Shown: piece after piece, positions 19,947 to 31,465 of the stretch
How positions within the stretch are numbered: the stretch's first letter is position 1
Layout: each line of letters starts with the position of its first letter
Origin: Lytechinus pictus
Taxonomy: Eukaryota > Echinodermata > Echinoidea > Temnopleuroida > Toxopneustidae
NCBI RefSeq assembly: GCF_037042905.1
Contig: NC_087253.1
Span: forward strand, 16,904,001-16,968,000
Length of the DNA stretch: 64,000 bases
Direction of reading: 5' to 3'
The notes under the pieces: generated by a model
Seen by the model: only the letters and a program-made list of their open reading frames with translations
Told to the model about the DNA's origin: nothing
Databases searched by the model: none
Translations under genes and position numbers: made by a program

Positions 19947-20057
19947 AATGTAAACAAAGGGAATTGGTCTCCCAAACTGGAAACTGTCTCTGAAACTGGA
20001 TACCCAAATTCCCAGGCCAAATTCTTTACAAAAGTATCTGGGAGACAGACTCCAATA

Positions 20058-20135
20058 TTGATTTGATTTGATTTGATTTGATTTATTGATTTCCGTTTCA
20101 CAATTGTACATAATTATGATAAATATGAAATAACA
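20058..20135 (-). repeat. (TTGAT)n LINE-tail-like repeat
   Basis: Five TTGAT/TTTGA pentamers followed by 'ttgatttccgtttcacaatt', which on the minus strand is an AT-rich 3' end with an (ATCAA)n tail. Confidence 0.4.
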
Positions 20136-20862
20136 AGGTCGAAAATACTGCAAGACATAATAAAATATATATAATATAATCTTAGATTTAAGGAACACAA
20201 TTCAATAAATAAAGTTACCTCAGATGACATTTGTATTTAAAAGTAAAACGGAGGGTCTTGCCGAAAAAAGCAAAGCTTGTACAAAAGGCAACCCCCTAAC
20301 TTAGTTTCATTACAAAATCACAACAAAAAATATTGGGTCGTTATGATATATAGAACTTTTGTTTAAAAATAAATACAAACATTTTTTGTGCACTTTACAA
20401 AAAAAGTAACTGATGGATCGTGTGAGAAATATTTTGTTTTATAACTTTAGGGAGAGAGGGGGGAGGTGAGGAGAAGAGGGGAGGGACAGAGAAGTGCAGT
20501 GTACATTACGTAGAAAGAAAGCGGGCAGCAGGAGCAGGTACTTTGGCTAATTGCAATTTTAAGAAGAAAAAAAGTAATAGCAAATAATATACATGTATAT
20601 GTATGTAATATGAGCGCATATATACACAAAAGCTGAGTATAATTAAATCAGTTATTCAGCTTGACCTGTTTGCAGCGAGTATTGGCCATGCAGCTCTACT
20701 GATGATAATACATTGCCCCACATGTGCTTATCTGTGTTAGTGATTTTTTGTGTGATTTTTTTTTTCAGCTTTATTAGATTTCATGATTTCACAGAGTTCA
20801 TTTAATGTAACTGTAGGCCTACCTGGGTCTGGTCCTGTTCCATAAAATGGTTCCTATTATGA

Positions 20863-21350
20863 CCCGGGGAGGGGGGGGGGCAGTCAATTACATTGCTGTA
20901 CTCATGCGTGACAAAAAAACATGTTTTAAGGGGTGTTTTCAGTTTTGGACGCGCGTGCACTCGTTAAGGGTATCAAAAACATTGATTTAAAAAGGGGTTT
21001 TTGAAAAAGTGGTCAATGGTCAATCGCGGGGTCAAACATATTGGGGTATTTTTTTTTTCAAAGCTTTTTTTTTAAGGACTAGCCAAACGTGTTCAGGGTA
21101 TGTTTATTCCACTAGCTTTTTTCCTGGTCATGAAATTTGTCACCTCTCTGTCCATGCACACGGCTTCAGTGACTACAAGTCTATGGCGGCAACTTGTTTA
21201 GGGGCCAAAATGTGTAAATGAAGCCCGCGAAAAACAAAGGGGGTTATTTTGCACACAGAGAAAAACTAATTTGGGGGTGTTTGGAAATAATTTGGTCATG
21301 CATGTGTACAGCAATACATTTGACTGCACCCCCCGGCCCCCCTCCCCGGG
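20863..21350. mobile_element. CCCGGG-ended MITE, diverged
   Basis: Left end CCCGGGGAGGGGGGGG, right end CCCCTCCCCGGG. The interior resembles the 16829 subfamily ('acgtgttcagggt', 'aatgg'). No convincing target duplication. Lies 0.26 kb upstream of the tandem-BTB gene. Confidence 0.5.
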
Positions 21351-21361
21351 TATATATGGTA

Positions 21362-21425
21362 ACTTTGCCATCCAATGGTACATGAAATCAAGGATTGCAT
21401 GCAAGTTACCATTGGATGGCAAAGT
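21362..21425. repeat. Perfect 19-bp inverted repeat upstream of the tandem-BTB gene
   Basis: ACTTTGCCATCCAATGGTA (21362-21380) and its exact complement (21407-21425), separated by a 26-nt loop, about 190 bp before the start codon. If transcribed it forms a strong hairpin. Confidence 0.7.
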
Positions 21426-21614
21426 ATGCTACGGGAACCAGATCTACAGTGACATTTAGCCTTAACTAATAATTAAAGATTTTCTCATGAAATCAGACTG
21501 CTTATAGGCCTACTCTCATTTGTCTTTAAATCACAGATATAATTTCCACTACTGGGCAGCAGAAATTACTTGTAAATCTGTTCTGGCAAGGTTTTTCTTT
21601 CTACTTCAAGAAGC

Positions 21615-22583
21615 ATGGCTCTAAAAAGCAGACAGGATAGCTACGTTGGTTTAAATGTTGGCGGGAAGATTTATCGAACATCTCACACAACTCTCTTACA
21701 TTATCCAGACAGCTTCTTTTCTGGTTTACTAGACGGCAACATCCCATCTGCAAAAGATGACCAAGGGAATTACCTCATTGACCAAGATGGTAAGATATTT
21801 CGTCATGTCCTAAATTTCTTGAGGTATGGGAAACTATTGCTACCAACAGGTTTCGATGAGTACGACCTGCTGGAATGCCAAGCCGATTTTTTTCAGCTCT
21901 TATCGCTCAAGTCATCCGTGAAGAGAATAAAAGCGGGAATAGTGGGACTTGCTTTCTCTGATGGAAAGGTCTTTGAGACCACAAGAAAAACATTGATGAG
22001 AGAGAAGAACTCGTATTTCACCAAGATGCTCAGTGAGGAAGTTACAGTCTCCAGAGACAATCAGGGAAATTACGTCATTGATAGGGATAGCTCTGTGTTC
22101 CACCATGTACTTGGATATCTCAAAAAGGGTGCTGTACTTGATCCAATCACAGATGAGGAGCTGGATGCTCTCGACAGAGATGCCAAGTATTTTGAGCTCA
22201 AAATACTTGCATGTCACCTTGAAAGCATATCACGCATGAAAGAAGACTATCATGACTACTTTGAACTTTATTTCTGTCAGGGTTGCGAAGAACACGCAGC
22301 CTATATAAGGACAATTAACAGGGAAACATGGATTTGTCCTTGGGATGGCAAGGATTACCGGGTGATCGATATGAGAGCTAGAATAATCAGTCACATGTCC
22401 GAAATCATTCCTGAAGTGAGTTCTGGAATGGTGGGCATAAATGACTTCGGTCTTAACGAGCCTGTTAGTGCACAAGATGTGAAGAATTTGTTTGAACGTC
22501 ATGCTGATCCAAATGACAAAATTTTTGACAATCCAGTGACCACGAAATGCACAAAAGTCTCTATCACGGATGACTATTGTTAG
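21615..22583 (+). CDS. Tandem BTB (KCTD/T1-type) domain protein, single exon, 322 aa
   Basis: Uninterrupted ORF with Kozak-like context (A at -3, G at +4). Residues ~10-97 form one BTB_2/T1 domain (VGLNVGGKIYRTSHTTLL, FFSGLLDG, DQGNYLIDQDGKIFRHVLNF, DFFQL). Residues ~108-203 form a second (FSDGKVFETTRKTL, NQGNYVIDRDSSVFHHVLGY, YFELKILACHLE). The second has lost the NVGG turn (AFSDG instead). Residues 204-322 are not recognised; they contain a CxxC pair (C221, C224) and WICPWDG. Known family role: KCTD proteins oligomerise through T1 and often act as Cullin-3 adaptors; no channel transmembrane segments are present. An upstream untranslated exon is possible. No product-level name can be given. 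Confidence 0.88.
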   Translation: MALKSRQDSYVGLNVGGKIYRTSHTTLLHYPDSFFSGLLDGNIPSAKDDQGNYLIDQDGKIFRHVLNFLRYGKLLLPTGFDEYDLLECQADFFQLLSLKSSVKRIKAGIVGLAFSDGKVFETTRKTLMREKNSYFTKMLSEEVTVSRDNQGNYVIDRDSSVFHHVLGYLKKGAVLDPITDEELDALDRDAKYFELKILACHLESISRMKEDYHDYFELYFCQGCEEHAAYIRTINRETWICPWDGKDYRVIDMRARIISHMSEIIPEVSSGMVGINDFGLNEPVSAQDVKNLFERHADPNDKIFDNPVTTKCTKVSITDDYC

Positions 22584-22892
22584 GTCTTTGATAGGAGGCA
22601 TGATATTGCATGTTCTTTTGTCTCAATGGAGAAGGGTGAGTTACTGACACATTATGAGTACTCGTTTACCAGATTGATGAGCTTGTAGGTAAACAACAAT
22701 GTCACAGAGTACAATACCATATGCCACATCTCCGTCTCACTGTCATCGTCAAAGACGAGGGGCCATTGTGATCTGGCAGTCTCCTTTGCAAAACTGCAGA
22801 CACACACAAATCATCAGGGGGGCATTTTCACCACAGATGGACACAGAGGCAAAAAAATCAAGTTGATATTCATGTCAAATGCTTTGTTTTTT

Positions 22893-22898
22893 AATAAA
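22893..22898 (+). terminator. Candidate poly(A) signal of the tandem-BTB gene
   Basis: AATAAA about 310 bp after the stop codon at 22583; the first canonical hexamer downstream. If it is not used, the transcript could run into the region carrying the repeated TAATGTCAGTTACC word. Confidence 0.4.
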
Positions 22899-23175
22899 AC
22901 AAGACCTGAAGTTTCTGAGAAAATTTTTTTTTCCGACTCTGGCAGCCATTTTTTATTTCAAAATGGCTGCCAAAGTATGGATACAAATTAGTGTTGAAAA
23001 TAGTATGTTGATACATATTTTGTTTTGACAGATTTTTAAAGAACAGGTTTGATCATGATGTTTTCGCCTGTGATTTAGCTTGCTATTATAACACGTTTTA
23101 AAATCCCACAGAAAGAAACACCAGTAATTCATTCATCTGATAAAAAAACATTGATGAAGTATGTGATATGGTATG

Positions 23176-25136
23176 TAATGTCAGTTACCGAAAACATGAA
23201 CTTTTTTTTCTCATTTCCTGGAAAAGAGGATATATTATATGAAACTTGGTAGATTTCCTCTCTAGGTAACACCCCTCCCTTCTACACCAAAATTAAAGAT
23301 TACCAATTAACAATGAAGCCATAGGGTACCATTAAATATATGTAATGTCAGTTACCAAGTGGAAAATGTAATGTCAGTTTAATACCGAGATGTAATGTCA
23401 GTTACCATGATAAAATGTTGGTTACCAATATTGAAATGCAAATATGTGGTCAATTTTATGGTAAAGAAATATTGTATACTTGTTATTTAAGTTTTTCACT
23501 TTAAAAGTCACACCAGAATGAGCTTGCTATTGACTTTTAAAAGGTATAGTTCACAAGGAATACTATATGAAATTATGAAGGAAGTTGCATTCCCATCGTG
23601 CAAAAAAAATTACTATGAAATTGTTTTGTACATGCACTTACCAAGTACCTAATTGTTTGTATCAGACAATTTTTTGTTTGGTTTTCGGGGGGGGGTAGGG
23701 GGTACTTTTCCCAACCTATTGCCTAAATCTGCAACATTTTTTAAGCTTAACATTGTGATGAAGGGGATTTCCAGGGTCCCTTTTTTAGTTTCTAGGATTC
23801 TTTTGAGCATTGCCTCGCTAAAAGTAAATTCCTGGTTTTTATACCTGTTAGTAGTGTGGATGTGTGATACAATTTTGTATTTGGTTTACAAGTAGGGCCC
23901 ATAGATGAAAAGTGAAATTTTTCAATTCTGATCAATGTTGCATGGATCTACTAAAACTGTTTTTTTCTTCTAATGTACAAATAGTTCAGTTTCAGTTTAG
24001 AAGCTGGAGTTTATTTTTTGTTGACAGCTTAAAAAAGAAATTAGCAAAGAAAATGATTAAACAAATTATGAAGAGAATTGAAATCCGACAGATATGAACA
24101 AGCATTGCTTGCACTGACCAGAATCAATAAAACTACATGGCTGCATGAGATTCGGGGGAGGGGTACGTGTAGCCTAGGGGAGGAGACCCTTATTCATTTT
24201 GCCTTTTTTGAGGGGAGGGGGAGGTTGGAGAAGGAAAAAGTTTAAAAAGTCAATATAAAACTGATGAATATATTATGGGTGTATAGTCAGAAAAATCCAT
24301 GTGTACAGTCAATGCAATATTAAATTACTATAGGAAACATGTAGCTGCTATGACCCACCCCCCCCCCCCCACCCCCGAGTAAGTAAAACATACATTTCTT
24401 ATCTTTTGATAATTAAAAATGTGATGTATTATAAAACTTTTATGATTTTAAAAAGCTTTACATATAAGTACCAAGAAAATTATGTCATTGAAAATCATAT
24501 AGCACTGGTAAATGTAAATGTGTATTGTCAGTTACCGACAAGTACTGATAAAAATTTTCAAATCAAAGAAAGGAATTGAGAAAAAGAAAAAGTTTTTTCA
24601 TTGAAATGTTCCTAGAAACTCGGGTATACTTCCACATCAAGCTCACTTTCATGTGAAGCCCTGCATAGAAGATACAATGCAATGATTCCACGCATTTGAC
24701 TTCCATGTGTTATCTCTATGGCAAATTAAGTGTAATGTCAGTTACCGTAATGTCAGTTACCAGCATGGTTGTGGAAAAATTATCATAGCCCCCAAAAGAC
24801 AAAAAAGAATTGTTTAATATTTTGACACATCTTAACCTAGTAACGGAGGTGTATTAACATATTCAAATTATTACTCTATCTACTCAGGGACATGAAATAT
24901 TTCAATTTTAATGAACACCCTGACATTGCATGTCCTTTTGCGTAATGTCAGTTACCGACACATTTTTGCTTGCTGATGCGTAAAAAAATGTGGTTACATA
25001 GGAAAACTTAGTATCAGAGTATACAGCAAGGTTCACTTTATTAACTCTATCAAAAGCAAACTCCCATCATTTGTTGTTTTAGAGATACACACAATGAAAT
25101 GTGTGAAAACATTGTGCCGTGTAATGTCAGTTACCG
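23176..25136 (+). repeat. Dispersed 15-mer cluster TAATGTCAGTTACC(G)
   Basis: Copies at 23176-23190, 23343-23356, 23369-23387 (variant with a short insertion), 23393-23406, 24532-24547 (one mismatch), 24733-24747, 24748-24761 (head to tail with the previous), 24943-24957 and 25122-25136, plus a weaker match at 23416. All are on the + strand. The DNA between them is not repetitive, so this is not a simple tandem array. Confidence 0.85.
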
Positions 25137-25140
25137 TGAA

Positions 25141-26735
25141 AATGCCCAGGGGTGTTTGTTCGAATGTGTTTTCTTGAGTTACCTTCAAAGACCACACACA
25201 AAACTGCAGGGTTGTTAGAATGTGTTTCCTTGAGTTACCTTGAAAGACCACACAAAATTGCAGGGGTGTTCATAGTTAGAATATGTTTCCTTGAGTTACC
25301 TTGAAAGACCACACACACAACTGCAGGGGTGTTAGTTAGAATGTGTTTCCTTGAGTTACCTGGAAAGACCACACACAAAACTGCAGGGGTGTTAGTTAGA
25401 ATGCGTTTCCTTGAGTTACCTGGAAAGACCATGCACAAAACTGCAGGGGTGTTAGTTAGAATGCGTTTCCTTGAGTTACCTTGAAAGACCACGCACAAAA
25501 TTGCAGGGGTGTTCATAGTTAGAATATGTTTCCTTGAGTTACCTTGAAAGACCACACACACAACTGCAGGGGTGTTAGTTAGAATGTGTTTTCTTGAGTT
25601 ACCTGGAAAGACCACACACAAAACTGCAGGGGTGTTAGTTATAATGTGTTTCCTTGAGTAACCTGGAAAGACCACACACAAAACGGTAGGGGTGTTAGTA
25701 AAAATGTGTTTCCTTGAATTACCTTGAGGATTGCTAGTTAGAATGTTTCCTTGAGTTACCTTGAAAGACCACACAACAAACTGCAGGGGTGTTAGTTAGA
25801 ATGTGTTTCCTTGATTTACCTGGAAAGACCACACACAAAACTGCAGGGGTGTTAATTAAAATGTGTTTCCTTGAGTAACCTGGAAAGACCACACACAAAA
25901 CGGTAGGGGTGTTAGTAAAAATGTGTTTCCTTGAATTATCTTGAGGATTGCTAGTTAGAATGTTTCCTTGAGTTACCTTGAAAGACAACACATCAAACTG
26001 CAGGGGTGTTAGTTAGAATGTGTTTCCTTGAGTTACCTGGTAAGACCACACACAAAACTGCTGGAGTGCTAGTTAGAATGTTTCCTTGAGTTACCTTGAA
26101 AGACCACACACACAAAACTGCAGGAGTGCTAGTAGAATGTTTCCTTGGGTTACTTTGACAAGACCACACACAACACTGCAGGGGTGCTAGTTAAAATGTT
26201 TCCTTGAGTTACCTTGAAAGACCACACACACAAAACTGCAGGAGTGCTAGTAGAATGTTTCCTTGAGTTACTTTGACAAGACCACACACAAAACTGCAGG
26301 GGTGTTAGTTAGAATGTTTTTTCTTGAGTTACCTTGAAAGACCACACACCAAACTGTAGGGGTGTTAGAATGTTTCCTTGAATTACCTTGAAAGACCACT
26401 CACAAAACTGCAGGGGTGTTAGAATGTGTTTCCTTGAGTTACCTGGAAAGACCACACACAAAACTGCAGGAGTGCTAGTTAGAATGTTTCATTGAGTTAC
26501 CTTGAAAGACCACACACAAAACTGCAGGAGTGCTAGTTAGAATACGTTTCCTTGAGTTACCTTGAAAGACCACACACAAAACTGCAGGAGTGCTAGTTAG
26601 AATGTTTCCTTGAGTTACCTTGAAAGACCACACACAAAACTGCAGGAGTGCTAGTTAGAATGTTTCCTTGAGTTACCTTGAAAGACCACTCACCAAACTG
26701 CAGGGGTGTTGCTGGTTACAATATGTTTCCATGAG
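25141..26735. repeat. ~60 bp minisatellite, about 28 units
   Basis: Unit contains GTTTCCTTGAGTTACC, TTGAAAGACCACACAC, AAAACTGCAGGGGTG and TTAGTTAGAATG. Lengths range from about 53 to 66 bp. A four-unit block recurs at ~241 bp (compare the GTTCATAGTTAGAATATG units at 25270 and 25511, and the AAAACGGTAGGGGTG units at 25680 and 25900). In the 25235-25991 part the minus strand stays open with a 20-residue period; no start/promoter evidence makes it coding. Confidence 0.95.
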
Positions 26736-27458
26736 CTACCTTGTTGACCACACCTTGATTACCATCTTAGTGTAGTATACTTGTTATACTGTAAGCATAC
26801 TACACTGTGATGGCTACTGGTTACTCCTCAATGGGGACATTCACCCTGACAAACAGACAAAAGGTTAATACAGTATATTGGCGAAGGTTTAAGAAAAATC
26901 CATCAAAGAATAAAAAATAGTTATTCAAATTTTAGTTATTTGATTTGTGATGTCATATGCGAGCATCTTGCGTACCTATCGTGTGGTTAAGATCAATAAA
27001 ATGTGATTTTCTCATAAAATTGAAGGTGGTGTTTATTGTACCTTTGAGCATATCAATATATCATTTCATACCGGTTCCTAAATAGAATAAAAATCATCAC
27101 GAACCACTAAAACATTGAAATTTATGCATTTTATATTACATAACATCATTGGGCAGCTGCTCTTTATGATGTCGCATATATTAACAACTATTTAAAACTT
27201 AAAATTCTAATAACTTTCTTAATCTTTGATGAATTTTCCTCAAAGTACCTTCACCAACATTTGTTATTATTTTTTTGTCAGGGTGAACTTCCCACTTAAC
27301 ACTGCCACATCTCAGTAAATGTTGCAGGGTTAAACAGTTCCTTTATGACCCATTTGAAAAACCAGGGTTTAGCAGGTTTTATGGGTCTTTTGTAATCGAG
27401 TTTGAGCACCAATGGCCATCTGTTGGATACTACGTTGACTATACTATGTCTTATTTAA

Positions 27459-28066
27459 AGGTCAAGTCCACCCCAGAAAAATGCTGATTTGAATAAATAG
27501 AGAAAAATCAAACAAGCATAATGCTGAAAATTTCATCAAAATCGGATGTGAAATGAAAAAGTTATAACAAAATTTTGCTTATTTTTCACAATAGGCCTAC
27601 AGTTATATTATGCACAATTTAGTGACATGCAAATGAGACAGTCGATTAAGTCCTTCTTTCACTATTTATTTTGTTTTTATTGTTTGAATTGTACAGTACA
27701 TTATTTTTACAGTTTTGACAATAAGGGCCAACTTGACAATAAGGGCCAACTAGTATTGAAATAATGCTAATTCCACATGTTCAGAAAGTAATTAATTTTT
27801 GTTTCATTTGACAATGAGGACAAAAATTAGAATATTTCATATCATAAAGTAAAAAAAGAAATAGTGAGTGGATGATTTTATCAGTCTCCTCATTTGCATA
27901 CCGATCAGGAAGTGCATATAACTGTTTTTTTTTAATTAAGCGAAAATTTAAAATGTCAAAACTTTCTTATTTTACATCCGATTTCGAAGAAATTGTCAGT
28001 GTTGCTCATTGGATTTTTTTTTCTTCTTTTTCTTCTAATAAACGTTTTGTTGGAGTGGACTTGTCC
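27459..28066. mobile_element. TTAA MITE ('AGGTCAAGTCCACCCC' family)
   Basis: 608 bp between TTAA at 27455-27458 and 28067-28070. Contains an internal duplication of 'gacaataagggccaact' (27717-27752). Clearly homologous to 14265-14857. Confidence 0.8.
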
Positions 28067-28456
28067 TTAAATGATATGTCAAGGCAACTTCTGGTCTCTG
28101 CAAAATTTCATGAAGTGGCTTCTAGTATTTTAGATGCTGTTAACAAATTGAAAGTAGTTATAATACAATCATTCTTCGTTGTTCATATAATGTAAACGAT
28201 ATCACAAGAACTTGGTGAGTTATTCTTTTGTGGGGTAGAATCTTAAGTGTTTAGTTTATGTTGGGGGGGGGGGTTAAGACAAAAAGTCGAATCCTGCTAT
28301 TTCAGGAATTCATAAATGTTGGAAGAAACAGATCTTGTCTTGAAACAGTGATATCTTGAAGTTATAGTTATGAAATTTACACTGTCTTAAAGTCAGTAGA
28401 AAATAATTGCCTTGTTTTGCTTCTTTTTTGTGGGGATGATTTGAAAATACAAGTCC

Positions 28457-28730
28457 AGGGACCTGTCTTACAAAGAGTTGCGATTGATCCGATCAATCGC
28501 AACTATGGACGGCCAGCAATGTCAACATATAAAATGCATGTTTGTTAAAAAAAAATCTAGATATGAATGTATATCCATAAATTCATTGATTTCTTAACAA
28601 TTTGGTGTGTTCTCCTTTGTTTACAAAGGACATTTTGCAAATTTCCTGTAGAAAAAATTATGACAATGATGGATTTCCATAGAGTTACGATTGATTGGAT
28701 CAATCCTAACTCTTTGTAAGATGGGGCCCC
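28457..28730. mobile_element. MITE with TCTTACAAAGAGTT inverted ends
   Basis: Left CAGGGACCTGTCTTACAAAG, right CTTTGTAAGATGGGGCCCC, with subterminal GATTGATCCGATCAATCGCA and GATTGATTGGATCAATCCTA, themselves palindromic. About 274 bp. The target duplication is not clear. Confidence 0.65.
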
Positions 28731-28940
28731 GATCTATCCTGACTTCCATCATTATGATCTCTTCTTTATTGATATTGGGTGGTGTTTTATAATCCTTAAA
28801 AAAACTAGGACAAGTACAAGCTCCAGATACACCTGTTTTGTTTTATCTTAAATTCATCATTACTGAAATAAAAATTTGAAGGTATGAAAAACACAAGCAT
28901 TTTTCAGCAACAAGGACATGTGTGGTATTGTCTTATTTTA

Positions 28941-28981
28941 CACACACACACACACACACATATAATATATATATATATATA
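28941..28981. repeat. (CA)n(TA)n microsatellite
   Basis: Compound CA then TA dinucleotide run. Confidence 0.9.
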
Positions 28982-29119
28982 ATTAAGTCCTATACCTGGT
29001 TAATGTGTTATGAACACAGCTCATACAAATTTTAAAATGCCTAAGTCCAAGTTTTACCACATGACATGGACATGTATTTATTTGGTTGCAATTTTTTTCT
29101 AAATTAGGAGTCCACGTCA

Positions 29120-29215
29120 TTAAAGGAGAAGTCTACCCCCAACAAAAAGTTGATTTTAATAAAAAGAGAAATATCTATATTTCACAGAACAGTTATATGC
29201 ACAGCGACAATAAAT
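29120..29215 (+). mobile_element. Truncated TTAA MITE
   Basis: Starts TTAAAGGAGAAGTCTACCCC, continues with the family text 'aacaaaaagttgatttt' and 'aaaaagagaaat', then jumps to the internal 'cagttatatgcacag' segment. This suggests an internal deletion; no right end is present. Confidence 0.55.
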
Positions 29216-29492
29216 TAAGACACGGAATCAACTTTGTAGTTAGGATCAATATTTAATTAACCGTAATCAAGTCAAGAGTCGGACAAACGTGTTGCCGTAT
29301 AACTGACGCAGATGGCGCTATACCATTAGATACAAATCAACTGGCGTAATCACTTTTTCCTTATGTAAATGAAAATAATTTTGCAATGATCCAAGGCGAG
29401 AAGCTTTGTAAAAGTATTGTCATATTAAAAAGGAGTTAACTCGCAAACAACTGCAAAGCAAATGCGCAAACATTAACGCGAAGACATTTTTT

Positions 29493-31465
29493 TTTTTCAA
29501 TTTGTTTCCCCTCCACATGGATTTTATTATTATTTAAACATTACAAGATATCTATTCAATGACAAATCAAATTAATAACAACGAAATACAGTACAACAGT
29601 AATTGCAATAAATATATAAATTGAACTGTCAGGTTCACATAATAGTAAACAATTTAAGGAACAAGCAAGGAGTAAATGAACAATAATATTCGTATGTATA
29701 TCATTGTACATGGAAAGGGAACTGAACAGATCACATCATGTAAACATGGCACGTAATTGAAACCATTTCTTTGTAAACTTTACCATTTTACAATTTGACT
29801 CTGCGATATATTTTTCATTCTTAAAATAATTCTGAAGTGCAAATTTGATATTATCAAAAACAGGTAATTTATGTTTTACTCTGGAAGTGTAAATCATGTC
29901 GTATCACTATCAATAAACAATTTAATGCATAATTACTTGAACCTCTTAAACCAAATAATTTTTCTTTATTAGAGAAAAATATTCTATTTCCAGTTTTAAG
30001 AAATATCCATTGTTCAAACCTGTCCCATATATGTTTAATACATGTACATTCACAAAGTAGATGAGTAACTGTTTCAAGGTGTACATTACAAAAAGTACAT
30101 TATTTTTGTTGAGCTAAATTAATTTTAAACAATATTTCATTTGTATATAAAATACGTTGCATTATTTTGAACTGAAACCAACGTAAATTCACATCGGTAG
30201 TACAACTGAATCCAATAGAGCAATACGATTGCCATTGCTTGTCATTCATATCGAATATACACTTCCACTTAAGAAAACTTTTACATTCCACTTTTCTTTT
30301 CTTTTTAAGAATCGTATAGATGTGTGAACAACCTTTATTATATTTCATAACAAGTGCTATTGTATCAGGGATAATAGGTTCTTGGAACTTGCTAAAGTGT
30401 GTGCCATTGCTAAAACCGTCTCTTATAGCATCACATAATCCACGGTAAAAAAGAAAATTTATTTGAACATTGTATTTTTCCTGAAGGTCATTCAAAGAGA
30501 GGAAATTGCCATGTACATCTAAAATATCATTAACAAAACGAACACCCCTATTATTTAGAGATCTACTGTGAATTGAGCTATTACCTATTTTGATAAAATC
30601 ATTGTTCCATAAGGGTTAGCAAGGTATATCATTACAGAGCATAGATAACAGTGTGCTATACGCTAAGAACATTTCTTTCCAAAAAGGATTTTTAATTTCG
30701 TGTGCCAGCCTAAAAAAATAGATATTTCCCATATAAAGATCCAAGTTTTGCGTTTTATGCAAAAAAGACTGAAGAAGACAAATAATATTACCGTCAATGG
30801 AACCGTTTATCATTTTTTTCATCCAAGAAATTTTCAATGACTGGCAATGCAGATTTATGTCTATCATTTTTACTCCACCTTCAGAATAACTCTGAGACAT
30901 TTGATTTCTACTTACTTTATCTGGTTTCTCTCCCCATATGAATCTATGAAATTGGGAATTTACATCTTTTAGAAATAACTCACTTGGATTCGGGAGAGAA
31001 AGAATTAAGTAGTTCAATTTAGACACAAACAATGACTTGACAACCGTAACTCTTCCAAGGACCGTCAGGTAACGTCTCAACCATGAAGTCATTTGACTTT
31101 TGATCTCTTAAAACTTTTCATTGTAATTATGCACTGTCATTTTCTGAAGATCTGTACAAAAATCTATACCTAAATATCTGAAGTATTCATCAAATACCCA
31201 ATTCAAATTCCTATTGGCAAGAATACAGTCTTTCTTGTTCTTGTATCCTCCAATCCATATTGCATGTGTCTTGGTTATATTTCATCTAATGCTCGGTGAT
31301 TTTGGACTTAGCTAGGAAGTAAATTGGAATAACATTTTATGGTGAGTTTTAACAAGTTTTAGAAACGATTGATTATAGCTGCTAAATGAAGTAATTTGCT
31401 TTCCAAAACTGGTATACACTTTACTGATTTCAACTTTAGTCCCATATGACTACTTTCACGATGGT
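29493..31465 (-). mobile_element. L1/Tx1-like LINE, 5'-truncated ORF2 C-terminal part plus 3' region
   Basis: Read on the minus strand, 31300-31110 gives an open stretch containing IWIGGYKNKKDC and YFRYLGIDF. Then 31092-30616 gives MTSWLRRYLTVLGRVTVVKS, SLPNPSE, FHRFIWGEKPDKVSR and YSEGGVKMIDI. 30495-30100 gives the next segment, and ~30105-29880 contains a C/H cluster (CNVHLETVTHLLCEC). This order is the region after the RT catalytic core in L1/Tx1-clade ORF2. The YADD core and endonuclease are missing. Frames are broken between segments (stop near 31105, another at ~30610), so it is inactive. The 29493-29880 part is AT-rich 3' sequence beginning with a T-run on the plus strand (the poly-A end). 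Confidence 0.75.

Larger units (their letters stand above)
17721..20057. other. Intergenic between repeat clusters
   Basis: Apart from the palindrome (18085-18174), the inverted CCCGGG element (19237-19622) and the LINE tail, this is AT-rich non-coding DNA. 18712-18780 has several short palindromes built from CAATATGGGAGA / TCTCCAATATG. Confidence 0.4.

Noticed and set aside
20855..21358. An 8-bp target duplication around the CCCGGG-ended element (TATTATGA versus TATATATG)
   Set aside because: Only three of eight positions match in register.
21615..22583. A voltage-gated potassium channel
   Set aside because: T1-type BTB domains are present but there are no transmembrane or pore segments.
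25235..25991. A repeat protein gene on the minus strand
   Set aside because: The open frame follows from a 60-bp unit length. Units of other lengths break it, and there is no start or splice context.
25141..26735. A CRISPR array
   Set aside because: The genome is eukaryotic. Units are contiguous ~60 bp repeats without unique spacers, so it is a minisatellite.
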